This document shows, piece after piece, positions 8,701 to 17,278 of a DNA stretch of 64,000 bases. The DNA is from an uncultured Bacteroidales bacterium (GTDB taxonomy: Bacteria > Bacteroidota > Bacteroidia > Bacteroidales > Bacteroidaceae). The translations under genes were made by a program, and so were the position numbers. Numbering within the stretch: position 1 is the stretch's first letter; each line of letters begins with the position of its first letter. The stretch lies in the NCBI GenBank assembly GCA_902774275.1, contig CACYHN010000005.1:1-64000 (forward strand). The letters are read 5' to 3'. The notes below the pieces were generated by a model that made no database searches, was not told the DNA's origin, and saw only the letters and a list, made by a program, of their open reading frames with translations.

Positions 8701-9382
8701 GGCAGATATAACCACCGTCCTGATGGATGTTGATGACACGCTCCTGGATTTCAAGGAGTGTGCCCGGCAGAACGTGCGTAACTGTTTCAAAAAGAACGGT
8801 CTGGAATACTCGGATGACATATTCGAGTTCTTTCTGAACCGTAACATCATTCTCTGGAAACGCATTGAGGACGGCCTGCTTACAGTAGATGAACTGCACC
8901 GCACCCGCTGGGCCGGCATATTTCATGACTTGGGTATTGAGGCCGATGGCCCCGCGTTCGAACTTGATTTCATTGCAGGACTTCGCGACACATCGGTCCC
9001 GGTGGCCGGTTCACGCGAGGCAATGAAATATCTGCACTCCAAATACAAGGTTTATGTGGTAAGCAACGCCTCAAACTTTCAGCAATCGACACGCCTAGGC
9101 AAGGCCGGGCTGATGCAGTATGTTGACGGGATATTCGGCTCACTGGACATAGGCTATAACAAACCCTCACGCGAGTATTTTGACTATTGTTTCGGTCAGT
9201 TGGGCGGCACCCGTCCGGATCAGACCGTAATAGTGGGTGACTCTCTCAACGCCGATATCAGCGGCGGCCAGGCGTACGGTCTGCACACCATCTGGTTCAA
9301 CATCCGCGGCGTGGAGGCATCGGCCCAAATCACTCCCGACCACACAATCCGCTCACTCAGCGAACTCACCTCACTGCTCTGA
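8690..9382 (+). CDS. HAD-family phosphatase, YjjG-like nucleotidase
   Basis: 230 residues from the ATG at 8690, which overlaps the thioesterase stop by 11 bases; a start at 8663 is possible but less likely. The HAD motif I is VDDTL in LMDVDDTLLDF (nucleophile Asp), motif II VVSNAS, motif III lysine in YNKPSREYF and motif IV VGDSLNADISGG. The cap is the small helical type of YjjG, and LGTRP-like GGTRPDQTVIVGDS supports the 5'-nucleotidase group. Cytoplasmic. The end overlaps the convergent histidine phosphatase gene by 12 bases. Confidence 0.82.
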   Translation: MFSKADITTVLMDVDDTLLDFKECARQNVRNCFKKNGLEYSDDIFEFFLNRNIILWKRIEDGLLTVDELHRTRWAGIFHDLGIEADGPAFELDFIAGLRDTSVPVAGSREAMKYLHSKYKVYVVSNASNFQQSTRLGKAGLMQYVDGIFGSLDIGYNKPSREYFDYCFGQLGGTRPDQTVIVGDSLNADISGGQAYGLHTIWFNIRGVEASAQITPDHTIRSLSELTSLL

Positions 9383-10627
9383 GCAAATAGCGCTGTAGTA
9401 AGCGTAGAAATCGCTCCACTTGTAGTAGGGGTAGGAGTCAGTGTCGAGCGGGAGCTGCACCTCGTAGCCGTTCTGCAGGCACTTGACCAGGATCTCGGGG
9501 TTCTTCTTGCTCTTGTAGAAAATGAACTGCAGGTTGGCAGCCTTGCCTATCTGGAAGTCCTGGAAATAGTACTTGAGCTGGTTGGCATCGGTCACGCCGC
9601 CCTTGGGTATGTTGATGCCCATAATGATGTTGAGCGGGCCCAGATTGGTGTCATGGCCAAAGCGCAGGGATGCAATGTCATTGCACTCTCCGTCAATGAC
9701 CAGTTTGGCCTGCTCAAGAATATCCTGCACGATGGGTTTCATTACGTTGATGTCCCTGTACCAGTTGCGGTATGAGTTCAGGTTGTTGCGCTCCCAGTTA
9801 GCGGTAAGTTCCTCGGGCTTGAAGAGTCCTACCAATAGCTCCTCATGGCCGATACTTGGCAGTGAGGTGTAGAGGTTCTTGAGGTTGCTGTAGATGCGGC
9901 GTGAACTGCGTGAAAGGCCCTCAGTACTTGTAAAAAGGCGTGCAACAATCTCATCGTTCGATGCCACCTCCGGAGTCTCGGGGTTGAAATTGGTCATGTC
10001 CAGTTCAGCTCTGGCGCGGGGAGCACTGACACGGTAAGGGTTATCATCAGCATCGGGCTTGACAGCGGGAAGGGTAGCCCTAGATGCCTGCTCATAGATG
10101 TCAATCTTGGGGTTGCACTGTACCATAGCCTGGCAGAATGCGCTCATGCTGATGATGCATCGGCCGGTAGTGGAAGATATGGCACGGATGGTACCTCCCT
10201 TCTTGAATACTTCCGGGAAACTCTCATACATCTTGCGGGCTATGGCCTGATGCTGGTCCCATCCCACACGGGTAAGCTCGCCCATGCCGGCCATGAACTC
10301 AGGGTAGAGCGCCTTGTACTGCTCATAGAACTTTTCACCGTCGGGGGTGAGCAGATGCTTCTCATGAGCCTCAGTCATGATGGTGTCCAGCTCCAGATAG
10401 AGTGAATTGTTCCAATAATAACGTGAGCCGTGACGTGCGTAATGGCTTATATAAAAAGGTTTGTAACCCTTGGGTGACTTGGTCAGGGCGGGGGCATCGA
10501 AAGTATAGGGATAGTCTGTGCCATAGGATTTCTGAGGATTGGCTTTTATCTCCTCAAGTACGTTCATGCGCTGGGCGTATGATAAAGCACATGTAAACAG
10601 TGCAATAACAAGTATTATTCTTTTCAT
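9371..10627 (-). CDS. Secreted histidine acid phosphatase (phytase/MINPP-like)
   Basis: 418 residues with signal peptide (MKRIILVIALFTCALSYAQ). The catalytic RHG motif is at residues 65-67 in SHYARHGSRYYW, and the second catalytic histidine is in FGHDTNLGPL with the HD proton donor of acid phosphatases rather than the HAE of classic MINPP. Family members strip phosphate from inositol phosphates and sugar phosphates in the periplasm. Alone on the minus strand; a TACTTTTG box at 10657-10664 precedes it. It shares 12 bases of its 3' end with the convergent HAD gene. Confidence 0.83.
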   Translation of the reverse strand: MKRIILVIALFTCALSYAQRMNVLEEIKANPQKSYGTDYPYTFDAPALTKSPKGYKPFYISHYARHGSRYYWNNSLYLELDTIMTEAHEKHLLTPDGEKFYEQYKALYPEFMAGMGELTRVGWDQHQAIARKMYESFPEVFKKGGTIRAISSTTGRCIISMSAFCQAMVQCNPKIDIYEQASRATLPAVKPDADDNPYRVSAPRARAELDMTNFNPETPEVASNDEIVARLFTSTEGLSRSSRRIYSNLKNLYTSLPSIGHEELLVGLFKPEELTANWERNNLNSYRNWYRDINVMKPIVQDILEQAKLVIDGECNDIASLRFGHDTNLGPLNIIMGINIPKGGVTDANQLKYYFQDFQIGKAANLQFIFYKSKKNPEILVKCLQNGYEVQLPLDTDSYPYYKWSDFYAYYSAICSEQ

Positions 10628-10712
10628 TGTGATTGTTTTGGTCAGCAGGTTTCAGGCAAAAGTAGTAAAAACCGCCCAAAAACGCTATATTCGCATTGTA
10701 ATTACTTGACCT

Positions 10713-11600
10713 ATGATTATAGAGAATGAACACCTGAGCGCCGTGATTGATCTGCACGGAGCTGAACTGACCAGCCTTAAGAAACAGGGCAGCTATGAAG
10801 AACTTATATGGACTGCCGATAAAGAGTATTGGGGCCGACATGCGCCAATGCTCTTCCCGATTGTGGGCAAAGTGTGGAACGGTGAGTACAGAGTAGGGGA
10901 TAAGACCTATCATCTGCCGCAGCACGGATTTGCGCGAGACCGTGAATTCAAGGTGCTGTGTCAAGACAAGGAGAGCGTAGTGCTGTGCCTTGAGTCCGAT
11001 GAACAGTCACTCCAGGTCTATCCGTATCCCTTCCGTCTTGAGGCTACATACCGTCTTGAGGATAACACTCTTGTTGTGGAGTGGCGCATTAAAAACCCAA
11101 GTAAGGATGCAATGTATTTCCAGATAGGTGCGCATCCGGGATTCAATTACAGGGACTTCAGTAAGGATGATTTTATACACGGATACTTCCGCCTAACATC
11201 AGGTGAGGAACCTGTCAGCCAGCTCATTATTGGCAAACTGACGCCTGAAGGTTACCGCAGTGACAGCGCCGGCATGATGGAGCTTGACAGCGATGCAATG
11301 CTGCCCATTACTCCGAGCCTCTTTGCAAATGATGCATTGGTGCTGGAGGAGCATCAGATAGATCAGGTGATACTCTATGATAAGGAATGCAATCCGTATA
11401 TTGCGGTAGAGACACAGGATGCGCCGGTTTGGGGCTTGTGGTCACCGCCCGGCAAGAACGCACCGTTTGTGTGCATCGAACCCTGGATGGGACGGTGTGA
11501 CTATCAGGGATACAGCGGCGATATCTCTGGCCGTGATTACATCAACAAGCTGGATGCTGGAAAGAGTTCAGCATTTACTTACAGAATCTCAGTAATCTGA
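10713..11600 (+). CDS. Aldose 1-epimerase family protein, LacX-like
   Basis: 295 residues starting MIIENEHLSAVIDLHGAELTSL. The fold signature GRHAPMLFPIVGKVWN, the catalytic histidine candidate in LPQHGFARDREF, IGAHPGFNY and the glutamate in CIEPWMG follow the LacX/YeaD type of galactose mutarotase-like proteins. It probably interconverts sugar or sugar-phosphate anomers in the cytoplasm. A TATATTCG box at 10686-10693 lies 19 bases upstream of the start. No operon partner: the next 67 bases lead into a gene remnant. Confidence 0.85.
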   Translation: MIIENEHLSAVIDLHGAELTSLKKQGSYEELIWTADKEYWGRHAPMLFPIVGKVWNGEYRVGDKTYHLPQHGFARDREFKVLCQDKESVVLCLESDEQSLQVYPYPFRLEATYRLEDNTLVVEWRIKNPSKDAMYFQIGAHPGFNYRDFSKDDFIHGYFRLTSGEEPVSQLIIGKLTPEGYRSDSAGMMELDSDAMLPITPSLFANDALVLEEHQIDQVILYDKECNPYIAVETQDAPVWGLWSPPGKNAPFVCIEPWMGRCDYQGYSGDISGRDYINKLDAGKSSAFTYRISVI

Positions 11601-11667
11601 ATTAGAATATTAATCAGAGTTCTGTTATCTGCTCAGGCGTAAGACTTACTGTCTTATATCTGATAAT

Positions 11668-11901
11668 ATGTGTTTTTTATGTACGACACAAACTTGTGTA
11701 TTAAAAACTGAAGCTGTAATTGATGGAATAAGTAATGGTTTTGGAGAGGCTTCAATGAGGGAGAATTATGGCTTGGGTTCGGCCTCAAACATAGCAAGGC
11801 TAAGGCAAGCATTATTGGATAAGGAACTTATTGAGGTCACAGAATCGGGAGTAATAATTGGAGACCCGGTCCTTAAACTTTGGCTTAAAAAATTTGTTTG
11901 A
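11668..11901 (+). pseudogene. C-terminal remnant of a DUF234-type AAA ATPase
   Basis: Only 77 codons stay open. From LKTEAVIDGISNGF the frame reads like the end of the archaeal-type/Bacteroidetes ATP-binding proteins: YGLGSASNIARLRQALLDKELIEV is their winged-helix region and IGDPVLKLWLKKF the closing motif. The Walker motifs and the rest of the ATPase are missing, and nothing upstream in 11601-11667 continues it. It is best read as a decayed fragment left by loss of a full gene. Confidence 0.6.
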
Positions 11902-12000
11902 GTCCACACATTTCCATATGGGGCGCAATAACGGGAATGACATTTGCGTTATTATTGGCCGATACTCCCGCTCCTGCAACTGGAAAAAAGTTTGTACAGT

Positions 12001-12032
12001 TTGCAAATACAGAGATTTAATATCTACTTTTG
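12001..12032 (+). promoter_or_regulatory. Promoter of the FISUMP/DGR-target lipoprotein gene
   Basis: TTG at 12001-12003, a 21-base spacer and TACTTTTG at 12025-12032 match the Bacteroidetes promoter pattern. The ATG is 22 bases further on at 12055. The 454 bases between 11600 and 12055 otherwise hold only the ATPase remnant. Confidence 0.55.
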
Positions 12033-12054
12033 TACAATTCAAATTCAGATATTC

Positions 12055-13113
12055 ATGAAAAGAATAATCAGATTACTTCCAGCAGCGGCTGTTCTGTTTA
12101 TGGGCATGCTGTCTTGTGATGAAAAAGAAAGTATAAAAGAGGAAAAGCAAAGTGGCCCCAAGATAGAAACCCTTAGTGCAGATAAAGGAACATTCAAGGT
12201 TGCAACTTTGTCCGGCAGGGTAAGCGGTCTTGATGGTGTCGCTCTTGATTTTGAGTGTGGTATAGAGTATTCAACAGATGAATCTTTCAGTGATGAATAC
12301 TCAACCCGCCAGAAAGTTGACAAGAAATATAACGAGGATTCATACTCAATAACAGTATCGGGTATTCAACCTGGTAAGAAATACTACTACAGGGCATACT
12401 ATATAAACCAACTGTTGATTTATTACGGAGATGTCAAAACAATCACGTTTGAGTGGTCAATAGATGTGAATGGTTATGAGTATGTAGATTTAGGCTTGTC
12501 TGTTTTATGGGCAACACATAATTTAGGAGCAGAAAAGCCGGAGGACTACGGTGATTACTATGCCTGGGGAGATACAACAACAAAATACCAGCCCGGTTAT
12601 GCCCAATCTGAATCGCCTCAATGGAAATTAGGCATGTTGGATGGTTACTCTTGGAAAAACTATAGGTTTTGCAATAAGACAAATAATAGTCTGTTCAAGT
12701 ACTGTAGCAAAAGCGATTATGGCTTAGATGGTATGACAGACACCTTGACCATACTTACCCCTGCTGATGACGTAGCACACTATAGGTGGGGTGGTAACTG
12801 GCGTATGCCAACACAAGCAGAGTTTAAGGAATTGTTAGACAGTTGTGTTTGTGAGTTTATAACCCAAAACGGTGTTGACGGTTTGAAAGTAATCAGCAGG
12901 AAGGACTCAAGCAAATCCATTTTCCTGCCCGCTGCCGGGAACCGCGACGGTACTGGTCTCAACTACGTTGGCTCCTACGGCAGCTACTGGTCCAGTTCGC
13001 TCTACGCGGGCCTCCCGTACTACGCGTGGAACTTCTTCTTCAGTTCAGGCGATCGCTACTCGGGCGTCGGCAACCGCTACAACGGTCGATCCGTGCGGCC
13101 TGTTTGCCCGTAG
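12055..13113 (+). CDS. FISUMP-domain lipoprotein, probable DGR target (variable protein)
   Basis: 352 residues from the ATG at 12055 (MKRIIRLLPAAAVLFMGMLSC, lipid on the Cys). An Ig-like/fibronectin-like region (about residues 30-135) precedes a FISUMP/DUF1566-like domain starting YEYVDLGLSVLWATHNLGA, with GGNWRMPTQAEF and SIFLPAAG. This domain type is thought to take a C-type-lectin or formylglycine-generating-enzyme-like fold. The last ~50 residues, ending GRSVRPVCP, are written in NNC-type codons (TAC, GGC, CTC, TTC, GTC) unlike the rest of the gene, the pattern left by adenine-directed DGR mutagenesis. Hand count: 92 of 150 bases are G/C at 12961-13110 against 18 of 60 at 12661-12720. Surface display of a variable ligand-binding face is the likely role. 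Two relatives in this window (37843, 54342) lack the pattern. Confidence 0.75.
   Translation: MKRIIRLLPAAAVLFMGMLSCDEKESIKEEKQSGPKIETLSADKGTFKVATLSGRVSGLDGVALDFECGIEYSTDESFSDEYSTRQKVDKKYNEDSYSITVSGIQPGKKYYYRAYYINQLLIYYGDVKTITFEWSIDVNGYEYVDLGLSVLWATHNLGAEKPEDYGDYYAWGDTTTKYQPGYAQSESPQWKLGMLDGYSWKNYRFCNKTNNSLFKYCSKSDYGLDGMTDTLTILTPADDVAHYRWGGNWRMPTQAEFKELLDSCVCEFITQNGVDGLKVISRKDSSKSIFLPAAGNRDGTGLNYVGSYGSYWSSSLYAGLPYYAWNFFFSSGDRYSGVGNRYNGRSVRPVCP
12917..13113 (+). other. Probable DGR variable region (VR)
   Basis: The composition changes sharply around 12917. Codons at 13003, 13018, 13021, 13057 and 13078 are TAC; 13009, 13063 and 13069 GGC; 13012 CTC; 13066 GTC; 13033-13041 three TTC. All are one or two changes from AAC at A positions. 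CGA at 13087 in GGTCGATCC would come from CAA by one A change. Constant codons such as TGG, TCG and GCG are interspersed, and the stop-proximal TCCGTGCGGCCTGTTTGC lacks A, as expected for an initiation-of-homing segment. The upstream limit is uncertain. No template repeat was found in the window. Confidence 0.65.
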
Positions 13114-13170
13114 GATTTGTCCTTCACAACTGGCAAAACGCAAAAGAACGCAAGACATAGCCAAGCATTC

Positions 13171-13191
13171 AGCCGGAGCAGTCCTCCGGCT
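13171..13191. repeat. 8-bp stem hairpin downstream of the variable region
   Basis: AGCCGGAG (13171-13178), a five-base loop and CTCCGGCT (13184-13191) form a perfect GC-rich hairpin 57 bases after the stop codon. A hairpin of similar stem length follows the VR in the Bordetella phage DGR and helps target recognition; here it could equally be a terminator, although no clear U-run follows. Confidence 0.5.
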
Positions 13192-13210
13192 GCTTTGCCC
13201 CCAAAGAGAC

Positions 13211-13250
13211 AGTCCCCTTGTTCCGTTTCGAAAAATGGCACAGGGGGACT
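13211..13250. repeat. Degenerate REP-like palindrome (AGTCCCC...GGGGGACT)
   Basis: Arms 13211-13224 and 13237-13250 match at 12 of 14 positions around a 12-base loop with TTTCGAAAAAT. It shares the AATGGCACA and GGGGAC blocks with the palindromes at 40842 and 56147, so it looks like a decayed copy of the same family. It lies between the lipoprotein gene and the convergent GNAT gene and may also act as a terminator. Confidence 0.5.
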
Positions 13251-13262
13251 ATCGCTATCGGG

Positions 13263-14387
13263 TCATTTCTCAATTTGGTAGCTCCAGCAGCGGCGACGGC
13301 GGTGGGTGTAGTGCTCAAAGTGCTTCCAGATGTTCTGGACGTTGGCGTTGTCTTCAAGCATGGGGCCGGTCTGGCAGTCTATGCCGCCGTGTGACTGGAT
13401 GGCAATGATGCCTTCACGCAGGATGATGCACTCCACGCCCTTCTTCTGGTCCTCGGGGCGTACGCCAATCATGTAGAAATCTATGTGGCGGTGATCATTG
13501 AGGTCACTTAAGACTTTTAGTGCAGAAAATAGTCCAAGTTTGCCCTTGCTGGCACGAATGCCGCGGCTTATGGAGGGAGCGATGAATCCGAATCCTACAA
13601 GCTCACCCTGCTGGTTCTGGACCATGAGTGAGTATTCAGGACGGCCTACCAGCGCAATCAGATGCTCCATGTTGTCAATCTGCTTGTCGGACAGAGGCAC
13701 CACACCGTGCAGCTTGGCAAATGCTATGTTGATAATCTGCATGGCCTTGCGTATGTATGGGCGTACCTCTTTCATATTACGGAACTTCTTGATGGAGTAG
13801 CCGTAACGTTTCTCAGAGATGGCTGCTATCTGGTCCATCTTTTCCGGTACTCGATCAGGTACAATGACCTTGGTCTCAGTCCAGTCCCACTTCTTGGTGA
13901 GTCCCAGACGCTCCATGTGCTCAATGTAGTAGGGGTAGTTGTAGAGCGTGATGTACATGTCAAGCTGGTCAAATCCATCTACCAGCATACCCTGCTTGTC
14001 CAGATTGGAGAACCCTAACGGACCCACCAGCTCTGTCATGCCAAGCTCACGCGCCCAGGCTACGACGGTATCAAACAGCGCCTTTGAAACCTCATAGTCA
14101 TCAATAAAGTCAAAACGGGTAAAACGCAGCTGCTTTACGTTATCCTTCTCATTGGCGGCACGGTTCAGGATTGCACCTATACGGCCCACGATCTTGCCGT
14201 CACGCAAGGCCAGCCAAAGACGGCTGTCAGCATAACTGTAGGCACCGTTTTTCTTGGGATTGAATGTGTCCATCTCATCATTGATGAGCACGGGCACGTA
14301 CATATCACACTCTTTGTAAAGGTCTATCGGAAACTTGAACAGTTTCTTCTTGTCCTTATCAGTAAGAACCTCTTTTATTTCAAGCAT
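13263..14387 (-). CDS. GNAT-type acetyltransferase-like protein
   Basis: 374 residues from the ATG at 14387 (MLEIKEVLTDKDKKKLFKFP). The N-terminal part holds a GNAT-like region (LALRDGKIVGRIGAILNR), and the C-terminal half ends with YMIGVRPEDQKKGVECIILREG, the acetyl-CoA binding pattern in modified form. Large double-GNAT proteins of this kind are common in Bacteroidetes and remain uncharacterised; an aminoacyl-transferase (Fem-like) role is another reading. It follows aroQ by 24 bases on the same strand, but a TACCTTTG box sits in that gap. Confidence 0.7.
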   Translation of the reverse strand: MLEIKEVLTDKDKKKLFKFPIDLYKECDMYVPVLINDEMDTFNPKKNGAYSYADSRLWLALRDGKIVGRIGAILNRAANEKDNVKQLRFTRFDFIDDYEVSKALFDTVVAWARELGMTELVGPLGFSNLDKQGMLVDGFDQLDMYITLYNYPYYIEHMERLGLTKKWDWTETKVIVPDRVPEKMDQIAAISEKRYGYSIKKFRNMKEVRPYIRKAMQIINIAFAKLHGVVPLSDKQIDNMEHLIALVGRPEYSLMVQNQQGELVGFGFIAPSISRGIRASKGKLGLFSALKVLSDLNDHRHIDFYMIGVRPEDQKKGVECIILREGIIAIQSHGGIDCQTGPMLEDNANVQNIWKHFEHYTHRRRRCWSYQIEK

Positions 14388-14393
14388 AGCGCG

Positions 14394-14401
14394 CAAAGGT
14401 A
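14394..14401 (-). promoter_or_regulatory. -7 box almost touching the GNAT start codon
   Basis: Minus-strand TACCTTTG ends six bases before the ATG at 14387. If transcription starts the usual few bases after this box the mRNA would be leaderless or nearly so. No clear -33 TTTG is visible, so the box may be chance. Confidence 0.4.
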
Positions 14402-14411
14402 GCACTTTTTT

Positions 14412-14843
14412 TCAGTTGTTGGCTGAGAAGTACTCCAATGCTTCCCGATATCCGTCAAAACCCTTGCCTATGATGGTCTTGGAAGCATAAAGCGATACGT
14501 ATGAGTGGTGGCGGAACTCCTCGCGTTCCGACACATCGCTCAGGTGAACCTCAACGGTAGGGATAGAGACCGCTTTCAGGGCATCGAGTATGGCGACACT
14601 GGTATGCGTATATGCGGCAGGGTTGATTACGATGCCGTCAAACACGCCGTATGCCTGCTGTATGCAATCCACTATGGCTCCCTCATGATTTGACTGAAAG
14701 CACTCAACCTGCAGGCCCAGAGAGGCGGCAGTCTCGTTTATGAAGGCCAGCAAAGCCTTGAAATCACGGTTGCCGTAGATGGACGGCTCGCGCAGCCCCA
14801 GCAGATTGAGATTGGGCCCGTTGATGACTAGAATCTTTTTCAT
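14412..14843 (-). CDS. aroQ: 3-dehydroquinate dehydratase, type II
   Basis: 143 residues, the usual length of the type II enzyme. NGPNLNLLGLREPSIYG holds the catalytic Asn, Arg and Tyr; QSNHEGAIVD, INPAAYTHTS (catalytic His) and EVHLSDVSEREEFRHHS (lid arginines) are all intact. It dehydrates 3-dehydroquinate to 3-dehydroshikimate, step three of the shikimate pathway, as a cytoplasmic dodecamer. It lies 9 bases after pheA and is the last pathway gene of the operon that starts with aroF at 20179. Confidence 0.95.
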   Translation of the reverse strand: MKKILVINGPNLNLLGLREPSIYGNRDFKALLAFINETAASLGLQVECFQSNHEGAIVDCIQQAYGVFDGIVINPAAYTHTSVAILDALKAVSIPTVEVHLSDVSEREEFRHHSYVSLYASKTIIGKGFDGYREALEYFSANN

Positions 14844-14852
14844 GCCGTAAAA

Positions 14853-15995
14853 TTATACTATTTCCTGGTATGTACCAAAGTACTTGAACTGCTCGCCGCA
14901 GTGGTCAAGCTCGCTGATGAGCGGAGCAAATTTCTTGTCATAGATGGAGAGTTCAATGTCAAAGTAGAACATGAATTCAAAGTCGCGGCCCGGGATGGGG
15001 CGGCTCTCCAGCTTGACCAGGTTGGCGCCTGTGGCATTGAATTTACTCAACACTGAGAACAGCGTTCCAGGCTTGTGTGACATAACCATCATGATACTGG
15101 TGCGGTTGGCACCGGGATATATGCGTGCATTCTTGGCTATGCAGATAAAGCGGGTGTGGTTGCTGTCAAAGTTCTGTATATCTTCTGCCAGCACCTCCAT
15201 GTTATAGAGGCTGATACAGCTCTTTGATGATATTGAGGCCGATGTCCGGTTGGGGTCTTTGGCCACTTTCTGGGCAGCCATTGCGGTGTTGTCAAACGGA
15301 ATAATCTCAACATCCTTGAGCGCAGCCAGGAAATGTGAACACTGGCCTATGGCCTGCGGATGTGAGTAGATGGTCTTGATGTCCTGGAAACGGGTTCCCT
15401 TGGCTGCCAGCAGCTGGTGGTCAACACGCACTCGGGTGCTGCGAACTATATGCACGTTATATCTTACCAGCAGGTCATAGATCTCATTCACGGAACCGGC
15501 GGTGGAGTTCTCAATAGGCAGTATTCCGTACTCGCACAGACCGTCAGTGACCATGCGGATTACACCCTCAAAGGTGTTGTTGAACATTATCTCAGGAACC
15601 TCAAACAGCTTCTCGGCAGCTATCTGTGAGTATGCGCCCTCACGCCCCTGACAGGCTACTACGGCACGTTTGGGGAATGGAGCGGGATCGGCGTTTATAA
15701 GGTTTGATATGGCTTTGTAGAGTGGGGAGTCCTTCTCCTTGTACATAGCCTCATATGCCTTGCTTATGTCAAACATGGAGCGGTAGAGGACGCGCCCAAA
15801 ATCCTCAAGGTCTTCTGGCAGTTGTTTTGAGATGCGCGCCAGTACCTCACGTTCACGTGAGCTGCTGCTTACCGGGACATCGTGAGTGCGTTTGTATTCA
15901 CCTATCTCATTCACCACATTCATACGCTCGGCGAAGAGACGGCATATCTCATCGTCAATGTTGTCAATCTGTTTTCTGTAGTCTGAAAGTTCCAT
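14853..15995 (-). CDS. pheA: Bifunctional chorismate mutase / prephenate dehydratase
   Basis: 380 residues. Residues 1-85 are an AroQ-type chorismate mutase (LSDYRKQIDNIDDEICRLFAERM, EIGEYK, then RVLYRSMFDISKAYE). A prephenate dehydratase domain follows (VVACQGREGAYSQIAAEKLF, GILPIENSTAGSVNEIYDLL, NHTRFICIAKN in place of the usual TRF motif). The C-terminal ACT domain (KPGTLFSVLSKFNATGANLVKLESRP) is the phenylalanine sensor. It makes phenylpyruvate from chorismate. It sits between aroA (14 bases upstream) and aroQ in the aromatic operon. Confidence 0.93.
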   Translation of the reverse strand: MELSDYRKQIDNIDDEICRLFAERMNVVNEIGEYKRTHDVPVSSSSREREVLARISKQLPEDLEDFGRVLYRSMFDISKAYEAMYKEKDSPLYKAISNLINADPAPFPKRAVVACQGREGAYSQIAAEKLFEVPEIMFNNTFEGVIRMVTDGLCEYGILPIENSTAGSVNEIYDLLVRYNVHIVRSTRVRVDHQLLAAKGTRFQDIKTIYSHPQAIGQCSHFLAALKDVEIIPFDNTAMAAQKVAKDPNRTSASISSKSCISLYNMEVLAEDIQNFDSNHTRFICIAKNARIYPGANRTSIMMVMSHKPGTLFSVLSKFNATGANLVKLESRPIPGRDFEFMFYFDIELSIYDKKFAPLISELDHCGEQFKYFGTYQEIV

Positions 15996-16009
15996 ATCTC
16001 TTATAAGGT

Positions 16010-17278
16010 TTAATCATTTATCTGTTCTGCATGGCCTCCCAATGCATTGAAGTCATCAAAGAACGCGGGGTAGGACTTAGCCGTACACTCAGCGTCCTTG
16101 ATGGTAACCCTTATGTTCTTGACCGATGCAAGCACGGTTGCCGCCATAGCCATACGGTGATCGCCTGACGGATCATATGTGAAACTTCTGGCAGGCCCCC
16201 CTGTGACTGTAAGGGTGTTGTCAGTGGCGTATGCGCATATGCCTGCTCCTGACAGCAGTTGCAGGATGGATCTTACGCGGTCACTCTCCTTGATGCGCAG
16301 TCTCCTGATGTTGTCAAATATGGTAGTGCCTTGCGCTGTGGAGGCAGCCACCGCCATTATCGGTACAAGGTCAGGGATATCGGCACAATCAATCTGTGAG
16401 GCGGTCAGCCTTGAAGGGCGGGCAGTGACGCTGTTTGCGGTGGCGGATATGTCAGCCCCCATCTGGCGCAGTACATCCACGATGCGGCGGTCACCCTGAG
16501 CTGAATGCTCGTAGTCCAGTCCTGTACAGCTTACCTGCTTGGCACCTGCTGCACCTGCTGTAAGCCAGAATGCGGCAGCAGACCAGTCACCCTCAACTGT
16601 AACCGGTCCGTCAGGTGTGGCGTACCTCTGTCCACCGGGTATGCGGTAACCCTGCCCGGTAGCCTTTACCTCAATCCCGAACTGTTTCAGCGCGTTCAGG
16701 GTAAGATCTATGTATGATGCGCTCTCAAGTTTTCCCGTAATGTTTATGGTGCAGTCTCCGCCGGTAAGCGGGAGAGCCATGAGCAGTCCTGATATGAACT
16801 GTGAGGATACGCCGCCGTCAATAGTGTATGTGCCTGCGGGTAGAGTTCCATGACAGGTAAGCGGCATGTGACCGTTCTCTGACATGCTTACCCCGTGTGC
16901 TGTCATCTCCTCATAGAGGGGTGATAGCGGGCGCTGCGGCAAACGGCCCTGTCCGGTAAATACGGCATCAGCACCGAGTGCGGCTGCTACGGGTAGCATG
17001 AATCTGAGCGTGGAACCGCTCTCTCCGCAGTCCAGCAGTGCACCTTTTTTTACCTCACTTATCGGATTTACGCTGAATTTGCCGTCAGCGTAAACAATGT
17101 TTGCGCCAAGAGCGTTCAGGCAGGCTGCGGTGGCTTCCATATCGCGGTTTATACCACGGCAGATGATTGTGCAGGGCTTATCAGACAGGGCGGCACATAT
17201 AAGCATGCGGTGTGCCACTGATTTTGATGGAGGCACCTGCACGTTTCCTGACGGTGTTCCTGATACAGAGAGTGTCAT
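16010..17278 (-). CDS. aroA: 3-phosphoshikimate 1-carboxyvinyltransferase (EPSP synthase)
   Basis: 422 residues. Shikimate-3-phosphate contacts appear in VPPSKSVAHRMLI, the PEP site in LDCGESGSTLRFMLPV and QGRLPQRPLSPL, and the closing motifs in RLRIKESDRV and GDHRMAMA. All are in the expected order. It joins PEP to shikimate 3-phosphate in the cytoplasm. The start overlaps the aroB stop by four bases (ATGA), indicating translational coupling within the operon. Confidence 0.95.
   Translation of the reverse strand: MTLSVSGTPSGNVQVPPSKSVAHRMLICAALSDKPCTIICRGINRDMEATAACLNALGANIVYADGKFSVNPISEVKKGALLDCGESGSTLRFMLPVAAALGADAVFTGQGRLPQRPLSPLYEEMTAHGVSMSENGHMPLTCHGTLPAGTYTIDGGVSSQFISGLLMALPLTGGDCTINITGKLESASYIDLTLNALKQFGIEVKATGQGYRIPGGQRYATPDGPVTVEGDWSAAAFWLTAGAAGAKQVSCTGLDYEHSAQGDRRIVDVLRQMGADISATANSVTARPSRLTASQIDCADIPDLVPIMAVAASTAQGTTIFDNIRRLRIKESDRVRSILQLLSGAGICAYATDNTLTVTGGPARSFTYDPSGDHRMAMAATVLASVKNIRVTIKDAECTAKSYPAFFDDFNALGGHAEQIND

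Noticed and set aside
12968..13408. A 146-codon frame starting inside the presumed variable region
   Set aside because: It reads the GC-rich end of the lipoprotein in another frame and continues into the convergent GNAT gene; Ser/Arg/Thr-rich without motifs.
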